64,000 bases of DNA from Enchytraeus crypticus (Eukaryota > Annelida > Clitellata > Enchytraeida > Enchytraeidae). Both the position numbers and the translations under genes were made by a program. The number at the start of each line of letters is the position of its first letter. Within the stretch, counting starts at the first letter, position 1. The notes beneath the pieces are model-generated. The model saw only the letters and a program-made list of their open reading frames with translations, had not been told where the DNA came from and searched no databases. This document shows positions 1-64,000 of this stretch, in pieces. Location: NCBI GenBank assembly GCA_905160935.1, contig CAJHZI010000457.1, forward strand, positions 3,804,501 through 3,868,500, in the 5' to 3' direction.

Positions 1-254
1 ACACAGGCGCTCTATCTCTCTTTTTCTGTCTCACATTCTCTCTCTCTCTCTGTCTTTTTAGGTTTCTCATTGAGACATTGTCTCTTAAGAGTTACTATTT
101 ATTTATTTCATATCATTTTGTAGCTGCCTCACACCAGTTTTTAAGTATTTCAATTTTATTTCTTAATTCTACATACTTTTACGTATCTGACTATAGCTTA
201 TCTTATGTGTTTTCTTGTGCTATTCTGAATGTAATGTTCTCGTGTTTACAGAAC

Positions 255-52104
<51,850 letters not shown>

Positions 52105-52130
<26 letters not shown>

Positions 52131-52386
52131 ATCCAGCAGCTGTATTTAGTCAGCTGTTGCTGCAGCTGCCAAATACAGCAGAAGTAGATCCAGCAGCAGT
52201 CTTTAGTCAGCCGTTATTGCAGATGTTATGTCAGTGAGGCAGCAGTCCACTACAGCAGCAGTAGATCTAGCAGCTGTATTTAGTCAGCTGTTGCTGCAGC
52301 TGCTATGTCAATTAAGCAGCAGTTCTCTACAGCTGCAGTAGATCCAACAGCTGTATTTGGTCAGCTGTTGCTGCAAGCTGCAGCAT
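52105..52386 (+). repeat. about 77-bp CAG/CTG-rich tandem repeat over the stop codon
   Basis: Four imperfect units (GCAGCAGT...ACAGCAGCAGTAGATCC...TTTAGTCAGCTGTTGCTGCAG). The PLEKHH stop TAG is in unit 1. One other frame is open for about 30 codons in the first two units. Confidence 0.85.
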
Positions 52387-52399
52387 TGTCTATTCTTGT

Positions 52400-55035
52400 C
52401 GTATTTGGCTGTCATATCTAGAGGACTTGACTTGTCGAATCTTCTAGTCTTCGTTTCATATCTTTTTCTCATATCTATCTGGTATGCTTGTCTAACTGGC
52501 ATAATCTGTCTGATTGGTGCAGTGAATATGTTTTAATAACTGTACTGTTGTTTATTTAACTAAAAGTTAATGAAATAGATATTCTCATATGGCCTCCTAG
52601 GACATCATAAGATAGAACTGTACTGCAGGCATGGCAGTTTATAAAGTCGGTCTTTTTATCAAACTCATCATTGAGCTGTTGATAACCAGCTACATTGGTG
52701 GAGTGTATAATCATTAAACACTGATAAATCTCAGTTACCTAGTGAGATAGCATCAATTTTCAGTGATTCCATATCATTTTAGTCCAGTATTTAACTTCTG
52801 ATACAGGAACTCATTTCAGAATTTTTTCTTTCAAATTTATGAATTTAGTAAGATTTTTTAAGGTTTGTAGGGTCAACTATGCTTTCTAGAAGATGCTCTT
52901 TGATTGACTCGATGTTTTATTCTAATCCAGATAATATTTAAGCCGAATGTTTATTGCAAGCTGTTCTGTTAGACAACATATGATCCAAGGATCCGTTTAC
53001 TATCTGAATTGAAAGGTCCTGATTCTTTCTATCCATTTCTGAGAAGAGTCCATGGCTGATGATTCTTACTGTCCTGGCATGGTATATCTTATGGCTATTA
53101 CTAGCTATTTAGTATTATAACTTTATATGGCTAACATTTGGAAACATTTTTAACATGACTCAGTTTTATTGACATATTCAGGCCTTAATCTGAAAGCAAA
53201 CTATTTGTTCACTGCTAAAGCAATTGTTGTCTATGACGAAGCAATTGCTGTTAAACTTTGCCATTCTATGCAGTTTTGATCCTGTTATCAGTGTGCATTA
53301 CATTATGTATGTTTCTACGTGTTCCTTTACTGCTCTGAATTATGTGCGTACGTTTTATGATTATTATGATATTGTGCATTTCCTCAAAGTAAACTCCTTT
53401 ATTTATATAATAATATTTGACAATCTCATGATATTAACTTTTTAAGAATTAGTTTATCTAAGTCATAATCACTGTTTAAAGTATGTCTAATTAATGGTAT
53501 GTTCTTATCTGTTTACGTGTATTGACTAATTAAATTTGAAATAAATGTTTAAAAAGAAAAAGAAAAATAGGTAACAGCTTTATAGTTTTCATGCTAAATG
53601 TCTTCTGCAAATATTTTTTATTCATTTATAAGTAAACTTAAACGTTCTACTTGGTATAAAAATGTATGTAAATCGTATACTGTACATTGTAATTAATGCA
53701 CTTGTAGTACTATAGCATTATTTGTACTTTAGAATCAGCTGATAAAGTCTACTGCAGGCTTGTATGTATTATTTATTTAAATTTTATCGGTTAATCAGTA
53801 GCCATTGTGATTTTCTCTCCGATGTTGTGCCACATGGCAGGATGTACCAAGATGCACCATTATGCACACAGTCTGCTCTCATACTCACCGTTGAGCCCTT
53901 CACTGGCTAATAAGTTGATTTTATCGCAAGGTTTTGTCCTACAAAGCCATAATGTAGCCTTTAGTTTATGAAAATATGGCATCTGATGTGATTTCTCATT
54001 TTCATGTTGAACTTCACTACTTTGTCGTCTCGTACAATGCTTTTGGTAAACTTTTGCTCTATTCTATATTATTCGGGTCTCAACGTGGGTTTCGTTGGAT
54101 ATTAATTGTAGTTTACCTCTAATTTATTTCTAGGTTCGGCTGATGTAATGTGGCACATAATTTTATGTCTATTTTTATGTAATTTTTAATCTGTAACTCT
54201 TCTCCAGTATTAATCTGATTGATCCTCTGCATTTATTTGCCATTTCTACACTCTTCTCTGGTCTTCCATCCTGAGCCTTGTTCTCAGTTGCATTATTGTA
54301 TTTTATGTTTAACTCTGTATGTTTACTATATGTTTCACTATTCCTCATCAGTTATGCAATAAATTTATTTTGCAATAAAATTAATAATAACTATAAATTG
54401 TCCTTGAGCAATGGCTGATGCAAACTGAAGTCAGACTAATGTAATGTACTTAATTTAGTTATATTAGTTTTAAGTAATATTATTAACATTATATTAGTTT
54501 TTTTTGCTTTTCGGCTTTTATAAGAAAATTTTATTTTAGATGATTTGAAAATTCCGTAAAAGGGATATATGCAAGTATATACGTATAGTACTATGCACAA
54601 CGTGTTGAACCCTTATTTGACTTGTTATGCTTTGGATGAGCTTGCAAGCAGATCATAACTCATGCAATACTAGAAGAAATGTTCTACCAATACTGGAATA
54701 TGAGCAAACTCTGCAGTAATTAATTCTTGTACTTTTATTCAAAATACCAATGTCTGACGTTATTTCAGTATTAAAGTGTAATAATACTTTTACCAGCCTC
54801 AGGTCTAAATGCAAAATCTTTCACTAAACATTTTTACTTAATCTGTTTATACTTCTTTTACAAATTACTTGTAAGTAACTACTTACAAGCAATCAATTAC
54901 TTGTACTTTTAATGAATCTGTTTATACTTCTTTTTACAAATTACTTGTAAGTAATTACAAGCAATAAATTGCTTATACTTTTAATAAATTTTAGATTTAC
55001 TATCCTTTCGCTGATTAATTACTCTTTAATGTTCT
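52400..55035. other. 3' flank of PLEKHH, no further gene seen
   Basis: AT-rich. Two 100-bp segments near 54,850-54,980 are tandem duplicates ('aaattacttgtaagtaa'). ORFs are short and without motifs. Confidence 0.45.
53540..53545 (+). terminator. candidate polyadenylation signal
   Basis: AATAAA in AT-rich sequence about 1.4 kb after the PLEKHH stop. It is one of several possible hexamers; there is no transcript evidence. Confidence 0.2.
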
Positions 55036-55100
55036 GCCAATCCGCAAGTCCAAGGTATATATCCTACTAACAGCCTGTTTTTAAGTTTACGTGAGAGCAC

Positions 55101-55142
55101 TCCTCTGTGAAGCGATCAACCAGTTAATCGCTTCACAGAGGA
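55101..55142. repeat. perfect 16-bp inverted repeat, 10-nt loop
   Basis: TCCTCTGTGAAGCGAT, loop CAACCAGTTA, exact complement. Lies inside a decayed dispersed repeat C. Confidence 0.88.
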
Positions 55143-55614
55143 TACACTTTACCTACTCCTTCTATAGCCGTCAACCTGCGATAAATATTACATCTGCAGT
55201 GTTTTACCTTTGCCTTACTCACTCGGTGCTAAGTCGCCTCTTGCGACACGTGCAGTTTAAGGTTGGTCTATTCTTAAGAGTCCTGCACATAGCACGGTAT
55301 ATTGTGTCATGCTATTTTATTATCTGGGTTTTCATATTATATTTTAGTGTCGCAGGTTTTCTTTATGTAAATCCGTAGTTTAATCCTTTGTATTCCTTTG
55401 TTACAGCTTTTCCATACTAGACAGTGTAATGACTAACTACCTCTGTTTTTTCTGAGTCGTAACTATTAAGTTAAAGATCCAGCTAATCACTGACGACACT
55501 GATTATATGTTGTGATATACGTATGTGGTCTCTTCTATGCATGTCAAGATTTGTTGTGTGGTGACGCATAATTAACTTGTGTTGTCGGTATTGTATCAAT
55601 CAAGACATTGTCCT

Positions 55615-55740
55615 ATGTCATTCTCCCTCAGTGCGCTGCCTACAGGCAGGTCCATGGTATAACGACTCCACTCTTCTCTGTTCCGTTTTCTTCATGTCTA
55701 CATATTAGTGGAACTTTAAATCCTCTAGCAACAGGCTGGC
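55615..55740 (-). mobile_element. LINE-A 3' end
   Basis: 'cagtgcgctgcctacaggca' with reverse LINE-A terminal coding. Confidence 0.65.
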
Positions 55741-55744
55741 TATT

Positions 55745-56745
55745 TACTCTTTCTTGTTGTTATATAGCATTTTCTTGGCATTTAGCATTCTGCTTATGAC
55801 AAGATGGACCTCTATGCCTTCATCAGCTTTGACTAACATTTATTAGGCAGGGGCGTCATTCCCTCATTTGTATCATCGTATTAATATTATCAGAATCAAT
55901 ACACGTAGGAGTGAATTTAAAATTGATTTTATTTGCATTTTTTGTAATTTTGTTGTCAGAATTGATATGCCGATAAAGCCAGTAAAGGCAACTGCTGCCT
56001 GTTTGTCTGGCAAGGCTGGTACCAATAACATTCAGAGTATAATAAGTACGATGGTGTTTCTTAATTTCAAATTTGTGTACACTAATGCTTGGTTACACTA
56101 TTGGAACTCGACTCTAGCGGTTGTTTATTATTATTGTGCTACAACTATTACGATTTTATACTGCAATATTTAAATTGAATTGTGTATTATGGTAGTCACA
56201 AGACAATTGAAGGAAATAGAAGCTGACCGGAACAAGATGTTTGATATTTTGATACTATCACATTTTAATGTTTTTAATGTTATTATAATTTTAATACTGC
56301 AGCGTAATACTATATTGAGCGTGTGCTTGTGAACAGTGTGGACTATTAAATTCCTCAGTGAATGTACTGTACTCGCAAATACCTGCTCTCTGGTATTTCC
56401 GTTTAACACATTTCGTAGATCTAATGCCTGGTCAATAGAGAAGGAAGCCAGCGCGAAGTCTTTGGTCGATATTCTCCTTGTTATCTCATCTCATATGTGT
56501 TTATATTGACTTTTCTAAATTAGATTAGCTCCTTAAAGTTAAATCTTTATTCTTTTCGTATTGCATTATAGGCCTATTTACTGTATATCATGTATATTTG
56601 AACTTTTTATTCGATGTTTTTTTGATTTTATCGAACCAATTATGATGCGTAAAGTTTGTGCTAATGGTTGTAATATTGTAATGCTACGTAGTGCTCCTAT
56701 TGGTCTTTCTCAAAAAATTGCTGTTCCCACGTCTTTCCACGTTGT
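55745..56745. other. intergenic, no recognised feature
   Basis: AT-rich; ORFs of 80-100 codons on both strands have no motif. Confidence 0.4.
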
Positions 56746-56751
56746 AAAAAG

Positions 56752-56876
56752 CTAATGTTAACGTCAGTTTCCTCACTCGAAAGCGATGTCAGTGACAGGC
56801 GAGCTCAGGATTTGAACCCCGCACATTCTGATCCGCGATCGAATATCTGACCGACATCGCCACTGGTTCCAGCAAT
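56752..56876 (-). mobile_element. SINE-B copy
   Basis: Reverse copy, box B intact. Confidence 0.75.
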
Positions 56877-56966
56877 TTGTACTTTACTTTACACGTCGTT
56901 CGCTTATCGATTCTTCCAAACAATTCCAGTTCTATACCGACGATGCTCTATTTGTCTCTTTCTTAG

Positions 56967-57293
56967 TGACGAACCAGCGGTTCCCAACCCGTGGGTCGCG
57001 ACCCTTCGAGGAGTCACCGGATCAAATCAGAGGGTTCCTGCTACTAATTTGTGCAATGAAAAAGCAAACATTTTCAATTATCAGCAAAATATATCACCAA
57101 ACAATCATACAGCATGGCGTCATCGCTGACTTCATTGCTTACTAGTGTCCGACTATTAAGTTCCCAAAATTCTCTGGTAGTAAAGTGCTAAGTACTCAAA
57201 AAACATTTGCAAAATACAGCAGCAAAGCACTAAAAAAACTCTGGATTCGCCACCTGAAAGGAGCAATTGGGAGTCCTTGGGTTGGGAACCACT
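56967..57293. mobile_element. small hAT-like MITE
   Basis: Left end CAGCGGTTCCCAACCCGTGG and right end GGTTGGGAACCACTA are inverted; the left end continues GGTCGCGACCC, as in many hAT MITEs. About 327 bp, no ORF; no clear 8-bp target duplication. Confidence 0.65.
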
Positions 57294-57564
57294 AGTCATT
57301 TACAAACTCTCCTCTATCTCTACTCTTCGTTCAGTCTTAGTGCTCATGCAAGCACTTTGATTATGTAACCCATGTTTACTGTATGGTACGTTATCTTACG
57401 TGCCTAAAGCTGTGCGGGATTCTCCAGCATGTGTATTCAATGCTGCTCTCAGGAAAGTTTTCTGAAACTTCTGTTCGGCTTTCTAACTCAAAACCCTTGC
57501 TAATCAAGATTTCCTGCGCAACTGTTAGGAAACATTTAGAAAACTTTGTGTCGTAAAAGGGTTG

Positions 57565-57567
<3 letters not shown>

Positions 57568-57632
<65 letters not shown>
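57568..57632. repeat. (CT)n microsatellite
   Basis: Two CT runs separated by 'cgca'. Confidence 0.92.
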
Positions 57633-57633
<1 letters not shown>

Positions 57634-57695
57634 ATGATTTTCTCTCTCGTCTCCCCCTCTCTTCTGTGAGGGAGGAATTGAGATCATCACCCGTC

Positions 57696-57740
57696 TCCAC
57701 TGCTTGATCAACATTCTTTGAATATTGATCAAGCAGTGGA
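57696..57740. repeat. perfect 16-bp inverted repeat, 13-nt loop
   Basis: TCCACTGCTTGATCAA and its exact complement around CATTCTTTGAATA. Confidence 0.88.
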
Positions 57741-57955
57741 TTTTAAGTCGCACTATTCAAGATGTATTCTCATCATTTAAGTTTTATTTATGCTGTATAT
57801 GATATTATATGCAAAGCTTTTTGCTAATGTATTTTCTGTAAAATAACGTAGCAAATAACGTACATGGATCCATGTAATAAACAGAGTGCATAGTAAGACC
57901 CGTATAAATGAGATATGCAGGGCACTCACCCAGTCACATCAGCCAGAGAATTAAA

Positions 57956-58084
57956 AAAAGCTAAGGTTAAAGTCAGTTTCCTCACTCGAAAGCGATGTCA
58001 GTGACGGGCGAGCCCAGGATTTGAACCCCGCACCATCTGATCCGCGGTCGAGTATCCTACCGACTTAGCCACTGGCACCAGCCC
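57956..58084 (-). mobile_element. SINE-B copy
   Basis: Reverse copy, box B intact. Confidence 0.75.
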
Positions 58085-58232
58085 TATTATACTAATGATC
58101 ACTGCTTCATATGTTGGTAGACTGATGATAGCCTCCACCGCACCAGGGCAGTGGAACTCTCTGCCTCCTTTCTCGCTTTTCTGTCTTCCTGATCGTCAAT
58201 TAATTTCTAAATCTGTTTATCGTCAAAGAAAG

Positions 58233-58352
58233 TAAACGCGCATTATAGTGAATAATCAACTATGTCGATATCTATCACTTTTTAATACCACATTAATCCG
58301 TTCGGCAATTTAGACCATTTTCCGTATAACCAGTCCAGTCAATGTCCGACAT
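58233..58352 (-). mobile_element. SINE-A copy, head missing
   Basis: Only the tail half ('cgcgcattatagtgaa' to 'cagtcaatgtccgacatt'). Confidence 0.65.
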
Positions 58353-59820
58353 TAATCTAATTAATCGTCTAGCTAAGTCTAATCTGGACTGGACTAATCT
58401 GTCTAATCTGTTTTAGATTCGTTATCTATTCAAGGATTTTCTACGACAGCGTATTTTACTCGTATTATTCTACTTGGATTTGGTTACCACGGATGAAATG
58501 TGAGCCGCCCCAAACATTTCCTTAAGGAACCTGACTTTGAATAAATTTGCACTATGCAATATGTATTCTCGTTATAGAAGTTCTGTTTATGTGGTATTAC
58601 ATGGAACGCTCTGTGTGAGTGTATTTTTCTTTACAGTCTCCTGATTCTGGTATTGAGCATATTTGATGTTTTACCTGCTGCTTGTATTCTCATGTATGCT
58701 ATTTAAATGTTATTTTGTTTGGTGTCCATCAATTTGTCACATGTACAATTAGAGGTGTCTATTGGGCTCCTATGTGTGTATTTATTCTCTGTTATTGATC
58801 AAGCTGTTACATGTACTTAGTGGTGTTTATTGGGCTACTATGTTTGTATTTATTTCCTGAAATTATTCTGAAGAAAGAAGGAAGAGTAAAACCAACTCAT
58901 CATTGTGTATTGTGTAACTAAGTTTAGAGATTAGCTCAACTAGATAGTTGAGTTCATAAAATGACCAAGGCTGATTAGCAAAGACTGAGTTGCACTGATT
59001 AGCAAACCAACACCATTAACTAATTTGTATACATAGACACGTTTTTTAAAAATTTATAATTAATTTATTCAATTGCGAATGCTCTACTTGTATTGTCTAC
59101 AAAATTTTTGAAAGTGACAATTTCCGAATGCCTTGAAATTCTTGATTTTAGAAACGTACCATTTAAGGCAGTAGCTTTTGAATGTAGGGAGAGGCACAAT
59201 ACGATCTGCTTGAAAAGTTGAACTTACATGTATATATACACTGTAATAGCTTCTCCGGAGGACACTTATACAGATCTTTAAAGATCTACACAGTTGTAAG
59301 ATATTGATCAATTCTTATTAATATAAATGGAAATGGTAAATTGGTTTCGAACGGATCAGCCATTTATAAGCAGCGAGCTGGCTTTTTCGCTACATTACTA
59401 TTAATAATTCTTACAAATTGATCAAATTTAGTGGCGTAGCCAAGATAAAATCTTGAGGGAAGGCACTTAATTTAATCTATAGGACACTTCTATGAAAGCA
59501 CTCTTTATGCAAAGTCTGCACGTATATTAATTTTGAGCTTAATAAAAAATTTAGATGACGTCTTGGAGGGAACATGCCCCGCTGTTTCCCCCTCGCTACA
59601 CAACTAATCAAAATTATCTAGATTCGAAGCATTATACTCCTCCAACTTCGTTAAAACTTACGAGGAACGCTGAGCAGCGTACTCAAGATTAAGCAATACA
59701 CTCTAGTTATGTCAAAGTGTAAATAAGCTCCAAATAGCGTCATTAACAATAATTAAAAACGGTAATTGATCGAGCTGTAGATTCATGACAACAACAGCAA
59801 TACAAACAATACGTGCTACT
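58353..59820. other. intergenic, no recognised feature
   Basis: AT-rich with a weak direct repeat ('acatgtac..ttagtggtgtttattgggct') near 58,740-58,850. Confidence 0.4.
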
Positions 59821-59827
59821 GTTGTCC

Positions 59828-60676
59828 ATGGCAACATCGGGCACTATGGAACCAAATCCAACCGGTGAGCAGAGTGTTGGGGTAAATGAAAGGTGCTAAC
59901 CAAAATTCGGGCCGGTATTCAGTCCAAGGAAGGGTAAAAAAGGTGAAGTAAATACGCATTATAGTAAAACGTTAATTTCTAGTTGAGCAATAATCTGGTT
60001 AGAATTGAGCAATGATCTCGGTACTTACAGACAGTTACACACTACACAAACAAAGATAGTGAAAACCTTGGTTTGGACCATGCTATTAAAATATGATGGT
60101 AGTTGGCGTTGGCTTCTAGGAATAAATAGTTTCTCGGGACAGCAGGACCCAAGTCTGCAGTGGTAGATCGACCGTACCTAGCTTGAAGGAAGCCTTGGCA
60201 GCCGTTTCAATATACAGTATTAACAAAAAGAGCCATTTGTTCAAAAGCACATAATAAACCATTGATTTGTAAAAACAAGCCACTTACTCTGGGCCTCTGT
60301 GTTTTCTTCGCCGCAGTTTTTCATCGGCCACCATGATGTCAGCAATACCTGGATTTAGATCTACCTACTGGAGTCAACCGAAGTGCTATATCCTATGATG
60401 CTTTTATCCCAGCTAACACTACTGAACGCGACCAACCTGTTACTCCAATTTCTTCTGACGGTGTTGATGCTATGAACAATATTGAGTCAACTACTTCCAC
60501 ATAATGGAGTCTCCACTGTTCCAGCAACCGATAGCACTTCAGTCGCTGTTAAAGCCCCCATGGTTCTAACCACTAGTGAAACTTCAGCAGTAACGCTGAC
60601 CAACAGTGCTCAGTTAAGTGCCAATATCTTCACAACCGTTGTACCAATTCCCAAAAACAACTCGCGTAATAGTTAA
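59828..60676 (+). pseudogene. decayed ORF, possibly LINE ORF1 or host pseudogene
   Basis: Plus strand ATG at 59,828 reads MATSGTMEPNPTGEQSVGVN, then stops. Further on (about 60,340-60,480) comes DLPTGVNRSAISYDAFIPAN, and after a frameshift a Thr/Ser/Val-rich frame to a stop at 60,676. Several breaks and a SINE fragment interrupt it. Together with the PHD-finger remnant downstream it could be one broken protein. Family not recognised. Confidence 0.3.
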
Positions 60677-60696
60677 AACAAGCCGGGTAAAAGTAA

Positions 60697-60929
60697 ATTA
60701 AACACGCATTATAGTGAAATGATCAACTACGTTGATATCTATCACTTTTAATACCACATGTTTTAACCGTTAGGCAATTTAGACCATTTTCCGTATAACC
60801 AGTCCAGTGAATGTCCGAGATTTTACTCTCAGATCAGCGCGGCTGGGATTCGAACCCGCGTGAGTTCCATTCACCTCAGGATCTCTCATTTAAAAGTTCG
60901 TAATGTTACCCCTATGCTATTGAGACATT
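60697..60929 (-). mobile_element. SINE-A copy
   Basis: Reverse copy; box B GGGATTCGAACCCG near 60,845. Confidence 0.78.
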
Positions 60930-61119
60930 CTATGCTATTGTGACAAAATCCAGAAAACTGACGAGCACTGAAGCAATAGCTACTCTTACTTCAGCATGAG
61001 CAAAAACTGCATAATATTATGCAATACTGGTTAGTATACTGATTTGCCAAAGAAAAATTGTGACAGAAGAGAACAAAAATTAAATGAATGTGTGGGCGCT
61101 AGGGGTAAAACTTTTGGAA

Positions 61120-61305
61120 TCTCTAAGCAATCAGACGCCGAACCTTGTGGAATGAACTATTCTGCAATAATAAATCTGGGCGTCCCTGGTTTCAATGCCA
61201 AGTGCTGTCATGTCTAAATGGTTTCACCTTGAATACCAAGGGTTGTCTGAAAAACGGCAACACAAATTTCTGTGTCTTGAATGTGAAAATATGGACAGTG
61301 ATTAA
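61120..61305 (+). pseudogene. PHD-finger remnant
   Basis: SGRPWFQCQVLSC, then in the shifted frame CLKWFHLEYQGLSEKRQHKF and LCLECEN: the 'W.qC..C..WFH..C.gl...' and 'C..C' half of a PHD zinc finger with a frameshift at about 61,217 and one Cys changed to Tyr. Likely continuation of the decayed ORF upstream. Confidence 0.5.
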
Positions 61306-61309
61306 CCTA

Positions 61310-62365
61310 TTTATAAATCAATTAATTTTGATAAAGGATAAATTAATTATTCTTATCAGTCTTGTGATACTTTTATACATAGCTTACCTTGAAGTAGGCT
61401 ACCTTCACTCTCTAAACTATCAATAGTTATTTCCAACATGGTAGACCACAGATCGACGTACTCTTCTGAAGTCTTCGTGTTTGAATCATAAAAAACCTTT
61501 TTCTTTTCTATGAGCAGTTCCATAGGTAGTTGAAAACCTACTTCTTACATTTCTCTTTTCCATCCATGCAGTGTCAATAATCGCTATGCGACCGGCACGT
61601 AAATAGCTTAGATCATTTTCTATAACTCCCTTTATCTTTGGACTGATTTTCGGACTGATTATCCTGATTTTTCAATAAGCACCAATTTGGATCTTCTCCT
61701 TTCTCACAGATTTGGATTTGTCTTAATAGTGCTCGATGTTTTCATTTATGACAGTAGCACTCTCTAAATGTTGTTATGTTAAGTTCTCATCACAATTTCG
61801 CTATACTGGTTATAGAGAATAATCTTTGGGCTGGCTTTCTAGAATTTCGCATTTTGCACCGTTAGGACCTTCTTTTTGTTCACCAGTATGAATTTGCCTA
61901 AATTGTGCTCGATGTAGTTGTGGATGACAGTAGCACTAATTACTGCTATATACATGTATGTTATGTTACTGTTATCAAAGTTGCCACAAAATGACCTTGC
62001 CTGAATTTTTGAGATTTCATATTATATGGTAGCGTTGCTTTGTTTGTAAACATAATAAATAAAAAAATAGAATCAAAATAAGTAATTCCTTAATATAAAT
62101 ATATTGTAGAATTAAACGTATAAAGCAAAATAGAAGTAAAATTTAAATATAGTTTAAAGTTAATACATGAAATGCATCTAGTACAATACGAGGCAATCTG
62201 AGGCATCTTTTTGTATGAACGAATTCGTTCATTCGATTTTGGTTAATGACAACACAATGATAATATGACTATTAGTAGTAGTGTAAAAATAGATAAATAA
62301 CCTGTTATTCATAAAGTATCCAATTTTAAATTAGCTCCGTAATATTTTCTTCATTATGTAAATAT
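61310..62365. other. intergenic, no recognised feature
   Basis: AT-rich. Segments near 61,690-61,760 and 61,870-61,940 are weak direct duplicates ('gctcgatgt..t...tgacagtagcac'). Confidence 0.4.
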
Positions 62366-62369
62366 ATAT

Positions 62370-63695
62370 CTTCTGCTTTTTATGGCATATAACTCTTCCA
62401 ACCAATTCTATACTTAGCTTTCCTATTCAGCTCTATATATGAATTTGTTATCAAATTATCCAATTTGCCATGTATTGGTTTTCCTCTAACTCTTTTCTCT
62501 TGCATTCTTCCTTCTATGACATTCTTTACAAACCATCCCCCTATAATATGTCCTATCCAGCTTTTCTTTCTATTTCTTATCACATTTATTAACTATCTAT
62601 CTGTACCGACTCTTCATTTATAATTTTGGCAGTCCAACTAATCTTTTCTGGCCTTCTTTAACCACATTTCCAATGCATATAGTTTCCTGATATCTTCTTT
62701 CTTTAATGTTCTCATTTCACATCTGTACAGAAGTGTCAATACCAATATTTTCACAATCTTTATCTTTGTGTTTTTCCTAATGTCCTTTGCTATTAGTTCT
62801 TTTCTCTTTCCAAAAGCCTCTTTCACCTGTGCAATTCTGCATGTTATTTCCATTTCATACTTCCCATCACCCGTGATTGTGTGGTCTAAATACTTGAAGC
62901 TTCTTACCTGTTCCAATCACTTATTATTCAATATAATATTTACATCCCTGTTATTCCTAGACACACTCTTAAACTTTGTCTTCTTTATATTAATCTTCAT
63001 GCCATATATCAATGCTGTAACATTCAGACCATCCATTACCATTTGCAATCCTGCTTCACTACTAGCGAGCATACCTTGATCATCTGCAATTGCACATCTC
63101 TCATCTTTCAGCAATTATCTCCAATAGTTATTCCTTGCTCAATATCTTCCATCGCCTCAACCATTGCCGCCTTGGCATAGATAATAAGCAATAGTCGATA
63201 ATAATATAAAATAATAATATACAACATCCATGTCTTACTCCCCCTCCTATTTCACCATCCTCCGAGAACTCTTCCTGGAATTTGAATATTGCTTTCTGAT
63301 CTATGTGCACATTTGAACTCAATCATCCATCTCTCCAATCATTTCCCATCCTCCTCAAGATGTTTAACATCATTATCATTATCCAGTCTATTCTATCAAA
63401 AGCCTGTTCAAAATCTACAAAACAAATGAAGTCATGATTTCCATGTTCCAAGCTACGTTAACATATAACTCTCATAACTCCTATTACTTCTCTAGTATCA
63501 CAAACTTTTCAAAACCCAAACTGTGAGTTACTCAATATTGCATCGGATGTTGACTGAATACGATTATTTAATTTTTTTAACAAGATTTTAGATGCATGTG
63601 CTATTAAGCTTATTGTTCTGTAGGCTGAATATTCAACAGTATTAGATTATTTAGGAACTGTAATCGTCACTGTCTTATGAAATCTTCTGGCCAGA
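62370..63695 (-). pseudogene. LINE-A copy, RT to C-terminus, broken
   Basis: Minus strand carries the RT region (VDFEQAFDRIDW-like near 63,410), ADDQGMLASSEAGLQ (catalytic box), YGMKINIKKTKFKSVSRNNR, EQVRSFKYLDHTITGDGKYE and a C-terminal RNRKKSWIGHIIGGWFVKNV. Multiple frameshifts. The 5' part is cut near 63,700. Confidence 0.85.
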
Positions 63696-63699
63696 TACC

Positions 63700-64000
63700 G
63701 GTCTCATACCGGGCTCTCTCAGAGTCCTCTGTCTGAAAACTATACTGGAGTGAAAAGTGGGTGTTCAAACAGATAGGACGCCTTAGGTCCTCTTTGATGG
63801 CCTAGTTTTACTTAGTTTCATATATACGCTTTTTTTGTTTTATTTTGCACTTACAGGACGTATTGCACTTATCACTAAGATTCTGATAATGCTTATTTAA
63901 TTTATATTTGTCACACGTTCAGTGATATGATTACTCTGTGAATTTTGTGAAATTTTGTGAAATAAAACATATTTTCTTTCTTTCTTTCGTACACTAGCAT
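63700..64000. other. window end, no recognised feature
   Basis: T-rich with (TTTC)n at the edge; nothing identified. Confidence 0.35.

Noticed and set aside
55868-56173. 101-codon ORF
   Set aside because: No motif, no splice context, composition of AT-rich intergenic DNA.

Overview
The window is AT-rich metazoan DNA, almost certainly from an invertebrate. It has spliceosomal introns, tRNA-headed SINEs, several LINE families, hAT and Tc1/mariner DNA transposons, an LTR retrotransposon and many micro/minisatellites. Nothing in it looks bacterial or viral-genomic. I cannot fix the phylum from sequence alone.

One host gene fills positions 255 to 52,130 on the + strand: an orthologue of PLEKHH1/PLEKHH2 (nematode MAX-1), a membrane-binding adaptor with coiled coil, two PH domains, MyTH4 and FERM. 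I place 27 coding exons by reading frame, splice sites and family motifs. Phases match at every junction and the model gives 5,631 nt, or 1,876 codons plus a stop. The ATG at 255 is the likely start. Exons 1-5 encode the N-terminal coiled coil, 6-9 long disordered segments, 10-13 PH1, 13-16 PH2, 16-19 MyTH4 and 20-27 FERM plus a short tail. Several exon-intron borders have been caught up in tandem duplications, most strikingly about 20 copies of the exon-20 acceptor.

The introns are a transposon landscape. Intron 1 holds a hAT-type element with an 8-bp target duplication and a nested LINE fragment. Intron 4 (13 kb) holds a complete antisense LTR retrotransposon (10,719-18,966) with PBS, PPT, gag and protease. 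Where reverse transcriptase, RNase H and the integrase core should be, it instead carries an intronless piece of the host gene NF-YA, followed by an integrase-type chromodomain and two further short ORFs. This resembles the layout of transducing retroviruses and is the most interesting object here. The same intron has a 5'-truncated LINE. Intron 19 holds a decayed DD37E Tc1/mariner transposon nested inside a LINE.

From 52,131 to 64,000 I see no intact gene: 3' flank, SINE copies, a small hAT-like MITE, a decayed ORF with a PHD-finger remnant (about 59.8-61.3 kb) and another broken LINE (62.4-63.7 kb).
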